The position numbers and the translations under genes are program-made. From Chaetoderma sp. LZ-2023a (lineage: Eukaryota; Mollusca; Caudofoveata; Chaetodermatida; Chaetodermatidae): a stretch of DNA of 64,000 bases. Location of the stretch: contig CM067367.1 of NCBI GenBank assembly GCA_034401795.1, positions 30,053,190 to 30,117,189 on the forward strand, given 5' to 3'. Below are positions 45,936 to 56,310 of the stretch, in pieces (the first letter of the stretch is position 1; every line of letters begins with the position of its first letter). The notes below the pieces were generated by a model that saw nothing but the letters and a program-made list of their open reading frames with translations, made no database searches and had not been told where the DNA came from.

Positions 45936-46647
45936 CTCCATTGTAATCTGAATAATATATTAATTGTTTAAATGAAAATTAAGATTTGTTTGTATAGTTA
46001 CCTGATTAACTAAAAATGCTCTCATCTCAAATGCTGTATTGTAGGCCTACTGCTAGATTATCGTACATATATTCCATATCATTCACCTCCTAGCGCATTA
46101 CCGCTATTTATCTTTATCACAAAATTGTATTCGCTTTTTAACAGTCCGTTATGGTTGACTTGTGGTTGCCGCCATTTTGTTTCTTCAAGCGATAGTTTGC
46201 CATGTCATGTAGGTGCCAATACAGCATTCTTTGGTTGAGTTCGTTGTCGATGTACCCCTCTTACCCAGAGCACATATCCGAACGACGAGAGTATAATCGG
46301 ATTACGGTATCGCGTGGTACAAATTATCCGACTCAAGTCCTCCCGCGTCAACCGAGAGTAAAAGTGTGCGCATGCGTAGACATGTAAACAAATATGGTGG
46401 ATTTTACCAAGAGTACAGTGACTATGTAACAGTGTTTACATTTCTTTTCCGCCATATTTTAATACGATTATAATCTTTTTGCGTTCGGAAATGACACTCT
46501 TTTAGTCCCATGTGCTTGTACAAGACGCATGCTCAAGCACCACGTGATACTTCCGACCGGATTACCTCGACAACATATCCGAACTTAGCCTTTATTACAG
46601 CAAAGAAGGTACAAAATAAAACGTATTCTCAAAATAAAGCATAGGGC

Positions 46648-46745
46648 CTACTGTTGAATATTTTGGACTTAATTTGACTGGAAGCCATTGCTGCCTAAGG
46701 CAGTAATAGCTTCCAATCAAATTAAGTCGACAATATTCAACATAA
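46648..46745. repeat. MITE family A core hairpin
   Basis: ctgttgaatattttggactt ... ttaagtcgacaatattcaac, with ggaagccattgctgcctaag / gcagtaatagcttcc. A stem of about 44 bases. Confidence 0.75.
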
Positions 46746-47136
46746 CGTTTCTTGTATTGTGTTCAAAATTGTACTAACTAAGCGTGACATGTTTCTGTTT
46801 TGCTATTCGAAACATATTAACTTATTTATTAGATGAATTGCTTGTAATAAGTATCATGTTGAACATCAAAACTAAATGGACGACAGCTTACCTGTAGTAT
46901 TGCTTTTGCACACCACGGCCAAACTACGTGTGGCCCATCTACCGATTTTGCCAGCCGGATGCACTGCCGGCCGGAAAAATCGGTAGCATCGGTAGATGAG
47001 CAGGAACTTCCGGCCCGATTTTGACCAATTCGGCCGAAAAAATCGGTTGAAAAGAAATCTTTGGCGATGTCAAGGATTTGCCCGATTTTGCCGGCCGGAT
47101 CGCTACAGATTATTACCGGCCGGCTTGAATCGGTAG

Positions 47137-47138
47137 AC

Positions 47139-47221
<83 letters not shown>
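47137..47221. repeat. (TAG)n microsatellite
   Basis: About 28 perfect units. With the (CTA)n at 47430-47501 it forms an inverted pair around a SINE body. Confidence 0.97.
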
Positions 47222-47275
47222 ATTCGTGTGGTTGTGAGACGGGTGGTTGAAAGCCAGTCCGGTGAAAGATGATTA
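47222..47275 (+). repeat. SINE fragment
   Basis: attcgtgtggttgtgagacg ... gccagtccggtgaaag matches the complement of 51966-52028, so it is a dispersed repeat piece beside the next SINE body. Confidence 0.6.
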
Positions 47276-47429
47276 TTGTCCTCTGGATGGTCGTCTGGTG
47301 TTAGAGCACTCGCCTCCCGATTACTTGGCGAAGGTTGCCATAGAATTGCCAGGTTCGAACCCTGATCCTAGCGCCAGTGCGTCATCAAAGACAGGGTTCA
47401 TAGAACTAATGCTTGGCAATAATAAAAAC

Positions 47430-47501
<72 letters not shown>
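47276..47501 (+). repeat. tRNA-derived SINE with (CTA)n tail
   Basis: The head has an A-box-like tggtgttagagcac (about 47297-47310) and a B-box ggttcgaaccc (47352-47362), at the spacing expected in a tRNA with a long variable part. These form the internal RNA polymerase III promoter. The body runs through agacagggttcatagaacta to cttggcaataataaaaac and then (CTA)n at 47430-47501. Confidence 0.7.
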
Positions 47502-47805
47502 ATCGACTCCCAAACGCTAGGCGATAGGTGCCGGAGAATTGCCTGGGTTCGAACCTAGCTCAAGTCGAAAATTTAAAAATGTAAAAATTACATTCCAATG
47601 ACGACTGCTATATCATAGTGCCAGTGCGTCGTCAATGACAGGGTTCCTCGAACTAATGCTTGACAATAATAAAAACTACTACTGTTGGTGCTGCTGCTGG
47701 TGCTGGTGCGGCTGCTGCTGCTACGGCTACTACCACTACTGCTGCTGATTTTGCTGCTTCTACTGCTACTGTTAGTGTTACTGCTACTACTATTATATAC
47801 CATCT
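47502..47805 (+). repeat. Related SINE copy with decayed tail
   Basis: B-box gggttcgaacct at 47544-47555. cagtgcgtcgtcaatgacag and aatgcttgacaataataaaa match the first copy's body. The tail is an impure ctactactg/gctgctgct repeat to about 47800. Confidence 0.6.
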
Positions 47806-48028
47806 AATTAAGTCTAGGCGTAAATAAATTGAATCTTGTATCTTGAAAAGAATGTGGTGATGTGCGCGGGAAATCGGTAGGTGAGCGATCATGTCCCGAC
47901 CAGTGAGATTACGACTTTACCGGCCGATGCGTCCGTCCGGCAAAATAAAATCAGCCGACAAAGAAAAATCGGCAGATGGGCGGCCGGCTTTAGCTAGCAC
48001 AATTTTAAACACGGTGTAAGAATTGTTC

Positions 48029-48106
48029 TGTTGAATATGTTGAGTTTAATTTGGGTGGAAGCCCTTGCTGCGCAATCAAATTATGCTCAAAATATTCAAC
48101 ATTACT
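48029..48106. repeat. MITE family A core hairpin, diverged
   Basis: ctgttgaatatgttgagttt ... caaattatgctcaaaatattcaac, with a short loop. Confidence 0.65.
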
Positions 48107-48249
48107 TATCATTTTGTTTCTGTAATCCAGTTCTGATTTTTACTTTTATAACGTTCAAATCCTTGCCACTGTAACCCACCTGAGGTATTTCTGAGGTGTA
48201 CTGTTCAATACAATATAGTAGTCATAGGTTTGGCGTTTCTTAGCCTCCT

Positions 48250-48645
48250 AATTCACCTTTCCAGAGTATCCATCCATCATCAGATCTCGTATGACGTCAT
48301 AATCAGCTCAGAGGGTGTATGATGACGTCACGATCATGACGTCATAAAGCGTTCCATATAGACCGTAATTAAATTCCGACACGCTTGAATTGTATGTCTT
48401 TGTCATTCTTTGCTATTTAATAAACATGCTGTTGAATATTTTGAAACTAATTTGACTAGGCGCTGTTACTGCCTTAGGCAGCAACCGACCCAGTCAAATT
48501 AGTTTCAAAACATTCAACCGCTTACCCGTGTATTTTTTTTAATTGATAGTCGGGGTGTTCAGAGATCGATCGATCCCAACACGAGCGAGGTACGGGTGGA
48601 GCTTAGTTAGAGAAGAGCGGGGCAAAGCTAAAAACCGGAAAGGTC
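48250..48645 (-). repeat. MITE family A, complete copy in reverse orientation
   Basis: Runs from aattcacctttccagagtat (3' end of the family, complemented) through three TGACGTCA sites (48292, 48323, 48337), tacaattc-type sequence and the 48430-48522 hairpin (gttgaatattttgaaactaa / gtcaaattagtttcaaaaca). It continues to gatcgatcgatccc and gctaaaaaccggaaaggtcc. The ends share acctttcc as a short inverted repeat. Confidence 0.82.
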
Positions 48646-49744
48646 CATTTCTTTGTCTCATTCATGCCAGGTCTACATTTCTATCAAAGCGTTCATACTA
48701 CTGGTAGGCCTAGCTCAGTTTTACACAGGTGTCCATTTGTACCGGGTTGAGAGAGACAAGAAGTTAAGATTTCCCATAGTTCCCCCCCCCCCTCCCCCAA
48801 CCCCCGCCCACACACCCACCTCCTGTTCCTACTAGCCTACGTGGTGTCCCTGAGATATGAGTCAATATGTTACAGTATAGACATAGTTGACGGCAACATA
48901 AACTGATGGAATGATGTATTAAGAGCGGCAAGAGTCTCAATGTTATAAATGCTTAAATGGTTTAGACATGTAATCGACGAACCTGGTTCGTGCCCCCAGT
49001 GACCGACTATCTAGCGGTATAGGCGGCAATAGGCATGCATATGTATCGCGAAAATGTAATCCTAAGGACAGAGCACTATATCATGATGATGAAGATCTGA
49101 TCATAGATGCCTAGGCTTACTGTGGTCAAAAGTAACATAAGTAATAAGTAAAGTGAATCTGATTGGGACGTGGACATTGTTTGCCATATAAGTTATAGGC
49201 CTACGAAAACAAGCAAGATCAATAAACTCTGGCGCAAACTATTTCGGCCGCTTTTCAGAGACATTTACATAGGTCTACTAAAATCTTGTTCAGAAGTGGA
49301 ACTAGTTCGATACCTACTTTGGGGGTGGGTGGGTGGGTGGGGGTGGTGTTGTTGTTGTTGTTGGAGACGTAGATGCTGAAGCAGCTCAATAATATAGCAA
49401 TATAGGCTATCGGCCTATGGTGTATAAGTTAAGGTATATATAAAAAAAATATGCAGATGTTTGCGGAGTTACCTCCCCTGAAAAAATATGTACTTCGTAC
49501 TTCGGAGTATGAATCTAGAAACATGCATAGATTAACTTTACATTTGGCAAAGTATCGTTTATTCGTTTGAGACTATATATTAAGCAAATATCAGTCCGTT
49601 TTCACCAGGGTTATCTCTCCTAAAATTTTTAATTTCTTTTTTGTAATCTTCTTTTCGGAAAAGGCCCCATCACATGACTAATCGGTTTAAGCCTATATCA
49701 ATAAAATTGTTGTAAAATATGATTTAAATTGGAATAAGCCTACT
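48646..49744. other. Unannotated sequence with C-rich and G-rich tracts
   Basis: Holds a C-rich tract (48782-48820) and a G-rich tract followed by (TTG)n (49321-49362). No credible gene. Confidence 0.4.
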
Positions 49745-49981
49745 TTAATCTTTTCATGACGAAGTCGGCAAAAACCGGCCTCTGCAGTGGTCTTGAAGAA
49801 TGTCCATTTCCAGGCCAAATGAAGATTATTTTTGAAAATTTACCGCTGGAATGACTGGCTCGGTAACCGTGCCAGTCATTCCAGTGGTAAATTTTCAAAA
49901 AAGTCCTCACGTAGCCTGCAAATGGGCATTGAATAAACAAATAGTTAGATTTTTGGCAAAATTTTGCCATTATAGGGTTAA
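49745..49981. repeat. Hairpin MITE family B, complete copy
   Basis: Starts at a TTAA (49745-49748) and tcttttcatgacgaagtcgg; ends tatagggttaa (TTAA 49978-49981). The centre is a near-perfect palindrome: aaaatttaccgctggaatga, ctggctcggtaaccgtgcca, gtcattccagtggtaaattt. About 237 bases. Confidence 0.82.
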
Positions 49982-50149
49982 AACGTCGGTAGATGTGACG
50001 AGCGCTGTGGGTTTTTAAAATTCCCTATCAGGATCTACAAGCAATACGATTGGTGTATGAACATCCTATGTAAACTCAATGTATTTGACCAAGCGCTATC
50101 TGCAAAAAATATATAAAAATACAGTCGATTCTAAACGGAGTTATAATTA

Positions 50150-50222
50150 GTCTGTTAAATATTTTGAAAACAACTTGACTTGACTTCCAGTCAAATTATT
50201 TTCAAAATACCGAATAGGTTTT
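50150..50222. repeat. MITE family A core hairpin, short
   Basis: tgttaaatattttgaaaaca acttgacttgacttccagtca with the return arm attattttcaaaatacc. Confidence 0.55.
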
Positions 50223-50721
50223 TTTTAATGGTTGCCTTGATGTGGTAGATGTTATGTTTCCATGTTGAAAGCTTCAGCACCGTTGTATTGTCACTATATT
50301 ATTATATGACCTAGTGATATGGGTCTGTTACATTTGGCCATAACAGTAACGTGGTTAAGCAGAGCATAGTACGCCGATAATGTTTATGATTTATTATTTC
50401 ATGAACGTACATGGGTTTAAAATGTAATTTAAAAAACGAAATTTATCCACATGAATCTAGCTTACATGATAGCCCTAGCTATTAACCCAATTTTCCAGAT
50501 ACGAGTTGACTTAAATTTAAAAACCAACTCGCACCACGGAAATGGGGGTAAGTGGTTAGGGTTACCATATATAAGTTTCCTGAAAGAGATTCATTTTTTC
50601 AAAATAAGTTTACGTTCTTGACTAATATTCTAGAAAATAATGCTCTGGTTTTCATCGCCCTCTCCCACCCCATGGGACCTCCGGACCTCTTACTTTTTGC
50701 GGAGTCCAATGCTGCTTCAGT
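50223..50721. other. Unannotated sequence
   Basis: Nothing recognised in about 500 bases. Confidence 0.4.
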
Positions 50722-51083
50722 TTAAAGGTGCATATTCACAGTAAAATGACTGAAAATTAAACTGTTTAAATTGTATACTTTTAGAGGCTTAAACTATGGG
50801 CCTAGATGTAATGAAACGAAGTAGATCTAAAAATTTGACGATTTCATTCCGTATAAATTAATACAATTTTTTGTTACGAAATTGAATCGTGGACTACTCG
50901 ATCGTGTCTCTAATTAAATTTCACAAACTGAAAAAAATTACATTTATATATACGTAATGAAATCATCCGTATGTTAATATTTAATTCGTTTCATTACATC
51001 GAGACACACAATTTAAGCCCCTAAAACTATATAATTTTAACAAATTTAATTTCAAGCACTTTAGTGTGAATATGCACCTTTGA
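50722..51083. repeat. Palindromic TTAA MITE family C, complete copy
   Basis: TTAA, then aggtgcatattcacagtaaa; the far end is tttagtgtgaatatgcacct, then TTGA (one base off TTAA). The two halves are imperfect complements over much of the 354-base element (for example gaggcttaaactatgggc / aatttaagcccctaaaac). No coding capacity. Confidence 0.85.
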
Positions 51084-51165
51084 GCATTTAAAGTTTTGAG
51101 AAGCCAGGACAGGTGTTCGCTCTGCAGCGAAATGATTATAAATCGTCTAAAATGAACAGCCACTT

Positions 51166-51388
51166 TTAACCCTTTAACATTTAAATTTGTTCAAGAAAAT
51201 TTTAATTTTCACATAGAAAATGTCCATTTGCAGACCAAGAGAAAACTATTTGTGAAAATTTACCACTGGTAATCTAGCCAGTCATTCCAGTGGTATATTT
51301 TCAAAAATAATCTCTTGGTATGTAAATGGACATTTCTCAAGACCACTGCAGAAATCATTTTTGGCTGATATGAATGTTAAAAGGTTAA
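51166..51388. repeat. Hairpin MITE family B, reverse orientation
   Basis: TTAA, ccctttaacatttaaatttg, aaatgtccatttgcagacca, aatttaccactggtaatcta, cattccagtggtatattttc, tttctcaagaccactgcaga, ending aaaaggttaa. Confidence 0.8.
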
Positions 51389-51622
51389 GCCAATGTCGTT
51401 TGTTGTTCCGCAAGAGTAGTGGCCACAAGCTGGTGTGGTGTGAAACGTGCATGCTACATCGTGTCTTACAAGACCTGTAGGCGTGAAATTGTTTTACCGC
51501 CCCTGGGAACAGACTCAAATTATGTGGGCAGGTGATGACAGCTGACAACCCATTAGATGTTTTATTTCATAACATTAACAAGCGACATATAAAAATGAAA
51601 ACGGAAAATAAGATTAATCGTT

Positions 51623-51870
51623 ATTAACCCGTTACCCTTTCATGACGAAGCCGGCCAAAACCGGCCCCTGCGGTGATCTTAAGGAATGCCCATTTGCAGG
51701 TCAAGAAAAGGCTATTTTTGAAAATTTACCACTGGAATGGCTGGCTCGGTAACCGAGCCAGTCATTCTAGTAGTAAATCCTCAAAAACAGCCTTCTCTTG
51801 GCATGCACATGACGATTGACTAAGCAAACATTTAGATTTTCTTGACGAAATTTGTCCACTAAACGGTTAA
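51623..51870. repeat. Hairpin MITE family B, complete copy
   Basis: Starts ttaacccgttaccctttcat and ends ctaaacggttaa. The long arms pair through tttgaaaatttaccactgga, ggctggctcggtaaccgagc and cagtcattctagtagtaaat. Confidence 0.82.
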
Positions 51871-51957
51871 TGTGCAAGCCATCCAAGATTGGCTACTGCA
51901 GTGATCTTGAGGGGTGTCCATTTGTAGGTCAAGAGAAGAAAATATTTTGACAACTTC
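51871..51957. repeat. Truncated hairpin MITE family B
   Basis: gcagtgatcttgaggggtgt ccatttgtaggtcaagagaag, cut off by a SINE at about 51960. Confidence 0.65.
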
Positions 51958-52035
51958 TTGCTGGAATCGGCGCTCGAACTTTCACCGGACTAGCTTTCAA
52001 CTACCCGTCTCACAACCACACGAATTGGCTGGACC
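51958..52035 (-). repeat. SINE fragment, minus strand
   Basis: The complement reads attcgtgtggttgtgagacg, gtagttgaaagctagtccgg, gaaagttcgagcgccg, matching 47222-47275 and ending in a B-box-like agttcgagcgcc. Confidence 0.6.
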
Positions 52036-52099
52036 TAATGGCAGGCCTATACCAGATTATTAATATACGTGGTGTTTGGGAATGGATGAATCCAGTCTG

Positions 52100-52515
52100 C
52101 CACTCAGGTACTGGCGTCATAATAAATTACGTCACATAGGGTATAAGTTGACGTCACAATCATAATTGCCAGACAATACTCCGTCGTGAAACTGGAATAG
52201 TCCGTCAATTGCCCGAATTGTATGTCTTTACTATTTTAATAAACATTCTGTTGAATATTTCGAAACTAATTTAACTGGGCGCTGTTTTAGAAACAGCAAC
52301 AGCGCCTCGCCACCCAGCCCCCCCCCCCCACCCCTACCCACCCACCCAGTCTAATTTGCCTCAAAGTATTCAACAGGTTAGTTGTAGGCTATAGCTATCA
52401 TGAAATTAGGATTCTGGGAATTCAGGATTCAAAGTATATAAATCGATTCCAACACGCGCAAAGCATGGGCGGAGCTTAGCTAGAGTTGAGCAGGGCGTAG
52501 CTAAAAGTGGATTCA
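52100..52515 (-). repeat. MITE family A copy, reverse, with a C-rich insertion in the loop
   Basis: Contains TGACGTCA (52149-52156), the arm ctgttgaatatttcgaaact and the return arm ctaatttgcctcaaagtatt. The C-rich tract at 52316-52350 lies between the arms. It continues to gcgcaaagcatgggcggagc, tagctagagttgagcagggc, gtagctaaaag. Confidence 0.75.
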
Positions 52516-52859
52516 CCCATTAGATTTATTGTTCGTTTCCTCAAAGGTTATGGGCCATATTTAGGGATATTCAGTGTTAAGACATGACAGTCGTCATTTT
52601 AAATGGGCTTGTTCATTAGCTGATTGCCTTGTACCTGTAGATCCTCTACTAAAGCCTGGAAACACATTCTGTTCTCAATTTCAATTCAGGCGACTATAAT
52701 GGAATATCCGATTTCACGCAGCATGCTAATGATATTGATTGATTTATTCCACAATACGCCATAGGCCCTTGAGTGTACATTTAAACACACACATATATAT
52801 ATAATTACAAAGACATACAATCTATACAACGTGTCAGACTCTTTGAGATTTGATGACTG

Positions 52860-53110
52860 TCTATATGGAACCCTTTGTGACGTAATGATTGTGACGTCAT
52901 CATACACGCGCTGAACTGATTATGACGTCATACTAGGTCAGATGATGAATGGAAACTTTGGAAAGGTGAATTCGTACGTGTCAGACTATTAATCGTTTAA
53001 GACTGACTATATCGAGGCATTCATGGCGTCATGATTGTGACGTCATCTTACAGAACACGTAGTTGATTATGACGTCATATGATCAAGGGATATACTTGGA
53101 AGGGTCCATT
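52860..53110. repeat. Two tandem 3' ends of MITE family A
   Basis: The CRE-containing tail appears twice: gtgacgtcatcatacacgcg ... ttatgacgtcatactaggtc ... actttggaaaggtgaattcg, then gtgacgtcatcttacagaac ... ttatgacgtcatatgatca. TGACGTCA at 52892, 52923, 53038 and 53070. Confidence 0.7.
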
Positions 53111-53134
53111 TTATCATGTATATATGTATAGATC

Positions 53135-53491
53135 TTAAAGGTGCATATCCACAGCAGAATGCCCGAAAACAAAACTGCTAAAACCACATGCTCCTAGAGG
53201 CCTAAACTGGCCACCCAGATGCAATGAAACGAAAAAAATCCCAGCACACGATGATTTGACTACGCATATTAATTAATATAATTTCTTTAAGCCGCCAAAT
53301 TGAATTAGAGGCACTTGTCTCCCATTCAAATTCACAACTAACCTTACGAAATTTATTTATATGGAATGCAATCATCATGCGCCATGACTCACCCCGCCCC
53401 ACCACATCGAGGTGCACAATCCAAGCCCACAAAAGCACATAATCTCAACAATTCTATTCTCAAGCATTCTGGCGCGAGCATGCACCTTTAA
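53135..53491. repeat. Palindromic TTAA MITE family C, complete copy with TTAA duplication
   Basis: TTAA (53135-53138), aggtgcatatccacagcaga ... gcgcgagcatgcacct (ending 53487), TTAA (53488-53491). The element itself is 349 bases. Its halves are complementary (for example gaggcctaaactggccac / gcacaatccaagcccac). Confidence 0.88.
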
Positions 53492-53858
53492 TTACCGTAA
53501 GTTGTATTGCTTGTTTCGCGGAATTTATGATGATTTGCCTAAACAGGCAAAAATACAAATAAATATCATATCATATCTAGGATAAAACAAATGGCCTAAC
53601 GCTCACCCGGGACATAGGACCTTCAGATTCCGCATAGCAAGATATTTACCAAACAACGTTGATTGTGAACCTATTTGAGAGCTTACGACCACATACTTCT
53701 TTTAGCAAATTTTGTTAAATGTACAAATGTGTTTTGACAGTTTCCGATGACTGCTTCCTAAAATGTAAGATGTTCACCAAAATTGCGCAATCAACCTATT
53801 ACCGAGCACCATTATGTATATAATTTAGGGAGACTACGGTGTCTTGCTGAGGAAGCAC

Positions 53859-54674
53859 TCACTCTACGAGTTCAGCCCGCTTAAAAAATGCGTTGTAAGT
53901 AAAAGCCGCGAGTCCCTTCAGAACCTTATCATTTGTGGAATTTAATAATTCGGTCAATTTATAAACACTTGGGTGTTTCCAATAGTAGGGTTTTATACTT
54001 TTCTTTCGGTATTCTTGATATAGTGGGCAAACTAAAATAAAATGGTACTCGTCTTCCAGATCGTCGCATGAGAAGAATATTCTCTCAATCAACGGTGTTG
54101 CTAAATGTTTATGCCATCGACCCATTTCTACATGTAACTTATGCGAACCCGGTCGAAGCCGGCACAACGCCTGTCTGTGTTTGGCAATTCTAACTTTGTC
54201 TAAATAATGTTTATATGATAAATCCGGCGAAATATGTTTATATAACCTACATTTACTTCTATTTTCTAATTGCCCCTTCCATTCTTGGGTGAAATTATCC
54301 ATAGCCCTTTGCTTGTACAGAATAATAAAATGTCCCCTATGGAGATTCTGGCCTTGCGTTTCCCATACATAATTAAATCCGCGAGTACATAACAAATCTC
54401 GAAGTTTTCTGACCCAGTTATTACAGTAATTATTATTAAACCAGTCATTATACATTGCTTTATACAGACATTTTACTAATTTGTGATCGTCAGATGCAAG
54501 AATCTTGAACCAATATTTTAAAATTCTTACTTCTCTCATCAGGTACAGAGGCACCCTCCCCAACTCCCCATGTATAATGCAATTTGGGGTACTTTGCTTT
54601 ACTTTTAAAATCTGTTTAGAAAACCTAAGATGACACTTTTCGACTTCGTAACCTCGGTGGAACCCCCCCCCCAT
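53859..54674 (-). pseudogene. LINE ORF2 C-terminal region
   Basis: 271 residues open, with LGRVPLYLMREVRILKYWFK (post-RT region) and CRLRPGSHKLHVEMGRW followed by a CPLYQEYR zinc-knuckle-like end. It is joined to the RT through VTPILSYGSEVWG (about 54680-54720) if the run of ten C at 54663-54672 (G on the coding strand) is adjusted. Identification is by position and motif order. Confidence 0.75.
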
Positions 54675-54853
54675 ACCTCACTACCATAAGATAAAATTGG
54701 TGTCACCAGTTTGTCAAACAGTTTACAGTAATGATCTGGCTTTAACCCCACAAACTTGCTACATGATTGTTGTAATGAAAATACAGCCTTTTGCCCTTGC
54801 TCCTCTAAAGTTCTCTGAGCCTCCGTAAAGGAACCTGTGGTACTAAATAAAAT

Positions 54854-55360
54854 TTAAAATAAAATAAAAAAGTATTTAAAATGTTTCACTATTTCTAATT
54901 CAGATCCGTTAAGGTACCACTTATCCCCATCTCCGAGTCTACCCCCGCGCCTGAAAACCATGACCTTTGTTTTGTCAATATTCACGGTTAAACACCATCG
55001 CTTGCAATAATATATATATATATCCACCCCGTTTCCTCCCTTTCTATACAGCTCATCTTCAAGATCGTTTACGTACATGGCAAAAAGGAACGCCGACAAA
55101 CTTTCCCCTTGTCTTACTCCGGTTCGACATGTAAAATATTGCGATACGGTAGAATTTACTCTAACTCGAGTTTTTACGTCATTGTACATTGACATAATAA
55201 TATTTATCATGTTTCCCGTAACACCTAATTTTAACGATTTATACCATAGACAGTCATGCACCACGTAGTCAAACGCCTTTGCATAATCGACAATGACACA
55301 GTACAACTTCCTCCCTTTATTTAACAAGTGAGAAATTACACCACTTATGACACTTTCCAT
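54854..55360 (-). pseudogene. LINE reverse transcriptase core, catalytic box deleted
   Basis: Shows LYCVIVDYAKAFDYVVHDCL (RT motif A with its Asp), GVRQGESLSAFLFAMYVNDLE (motif B) and CLTVNIDKTKVMVF (motif D region). Motif C (YADD) is absent: NGVDIYIYY passes straight to CKRWCL over an AT dinucleotide tract at 55006-55023. The deletion is in frame. The frame ends at 54854 in an AT-rich run and the C-terminal part continues further down. It could not copy RNA. Confidence 0.85.
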
Positions 55361-55362
55361 TT

Positions 55363-55645
55363 TTAGCTATGCCCTGCCCATCTCTAGCTAAGCTCAACCC
55401 ACACCTCGAACGTGTTGGATCGATCGATCTATGAACTCCCCGACTAGCAATATTCAGAAAACTATACGGGTAAGCTGTTGAATATTTTGAAACTAATTTG
55501 ACTGGTCGATGTTACTGGTTATGGCGGCAACAACGTCGAGTCAAATTAATTTCAAAGTATTCAACATAATGTTTACTAAATAATAAAGACATAGAATTCG
55601 TACAACTTGACGGTCTATTGAGCGATATTAACGGAATATCCGCTT
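55363..55645 (+). repeat. MITE family A copy
   Basis: tagctatgccctgcccatct, gttggatcgatcgatctatg, then the hairpin gttgaatattttgaaactaa / gagtcaaattaatttcaaag at 55478-55565 and acatagaattcgtacaactt. Confidence 0.82.
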
Positions 55646-55659
55646 GTCCACAGCGTGTT

Positions 55660-55965
55660 AATGGACCTTTCAACTTTAGCTATGCTCACCTTTAGCTAAG
55701 ATCCACCCACACCTTGATCGTGTTGGGATCGATCGATCTCTGAACTCCCTGACTAGCAATTTCCAGAAAACTACAGGTAAGCTGTTGAATATTTTGAAAC
55801 TATTCTAACTGGGTGATGTTACTGCTTATGGCGGCAACAACGCCGAGTCGAATTAATTTCAAAGTATATTCAACATAATGTTTATTAAATAGTAAAGCCT
55901 TACAATTCGTACAACTTGACGGCCTATTGAGCGATTGTAACGGAATATCTCTGTCATTCATGACG
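55660..55965 (+). repeat. MITE family A copy, tandem with the previous
   Basis: atggacctttcaactttagc at the start, gttgggatcgatcgatctct, hairpin at 55784-55875, then cttacaattcgtacaacttg. Same order and orientation as 55363-55645. Confidence 0.82.
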
Positions 55966-56076
55966 TACTGCCTTGAGACACGTGGTTTAACGAGGGGGTG
56001 GGAATTCATGATTGAATGACTTCCCAGGGACCAGAAAAGACGAGTCCACACCAGGCTTGGGTACAAGTGCAAATGA

Positions 56077-56166
56077 ATTTGCATATGCATTTGAAGGCAT
56101 TTGCACTTGCATTTGCATTTGCATTTGCATTTGCATTTGTATGAATAGGGTTGCATTTGCATTTGA
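56077..56166. repeat. (TTTGCA)n hexamer array
   Basis: About eleven tttgca or near units in 90 bases. ATTTGCAT-type octamers occur repeatedly. Confidence 0.9.
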
Positions 56167-56219
56167 GTTTTTAAATGCATTCGATTTTTTCAAAAACCCT
56201 ACTTATCTCATTCTGCATT

Positions 56220-56310
56220 TCTTTGAAAATTGATTGTAACTGGCTGCTGTTGTAAATAGCAGCCACAGCACCGAGTCAAATTAATGTCAAAAAATTCAAC
56301 CAAGTTATTT
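56220..56310. repeat. Degenerate MITE family A core
   Basis: gtaactggctgctgttgtaa atagcagccacagca, cgagtcaaattaatgtcaaa aaattcaacc. Confidence 0.55.

Larger units (their letters stand above)
46928..47992. repeat. CCGG-rich inverted-repeat element with nested SINEs
   Basis: The left edge (ggcccatctaccgattttgc) and right edge (aaaaatcggcagatgggcgg) are inverted copies. Several ccggccgg palindromes with aatcggtag lie at 46960-47138 and 47866-47990. The middle (47137-47830) is occupied by microsatellites and tRNA-derived SINE sequence. I infer a non-autonomous DNA element that received SINE insertions. Family unknown. Confidence 0.5.
53492..55360 (-). mobile_element. 5'-truncated LINE of uncertain clade, minus strand
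   Basis: RT and C-terminal coding remains followed by a 3' tail (near 53550-53580, atatgatatgatatttattt in complement). It ends next to a family C MITE at 53491 and begins next to a family A MITE at about 55363, which may have cut it off. The LINE is inactive. Confidence 0.7.

Noticed and set aside
47276..47365. A functional tRNA gene
   Set aside because: Box A and B are present but the sequence does not fold as a full cloverleaf and continues into a SINE body and tail.
47247..47892. Poly-Leu, poly-Ser and poly-Val/Ala ORFs
   Set aside because: They translate (CTA)n and related simple repeats in and beside SINEs.
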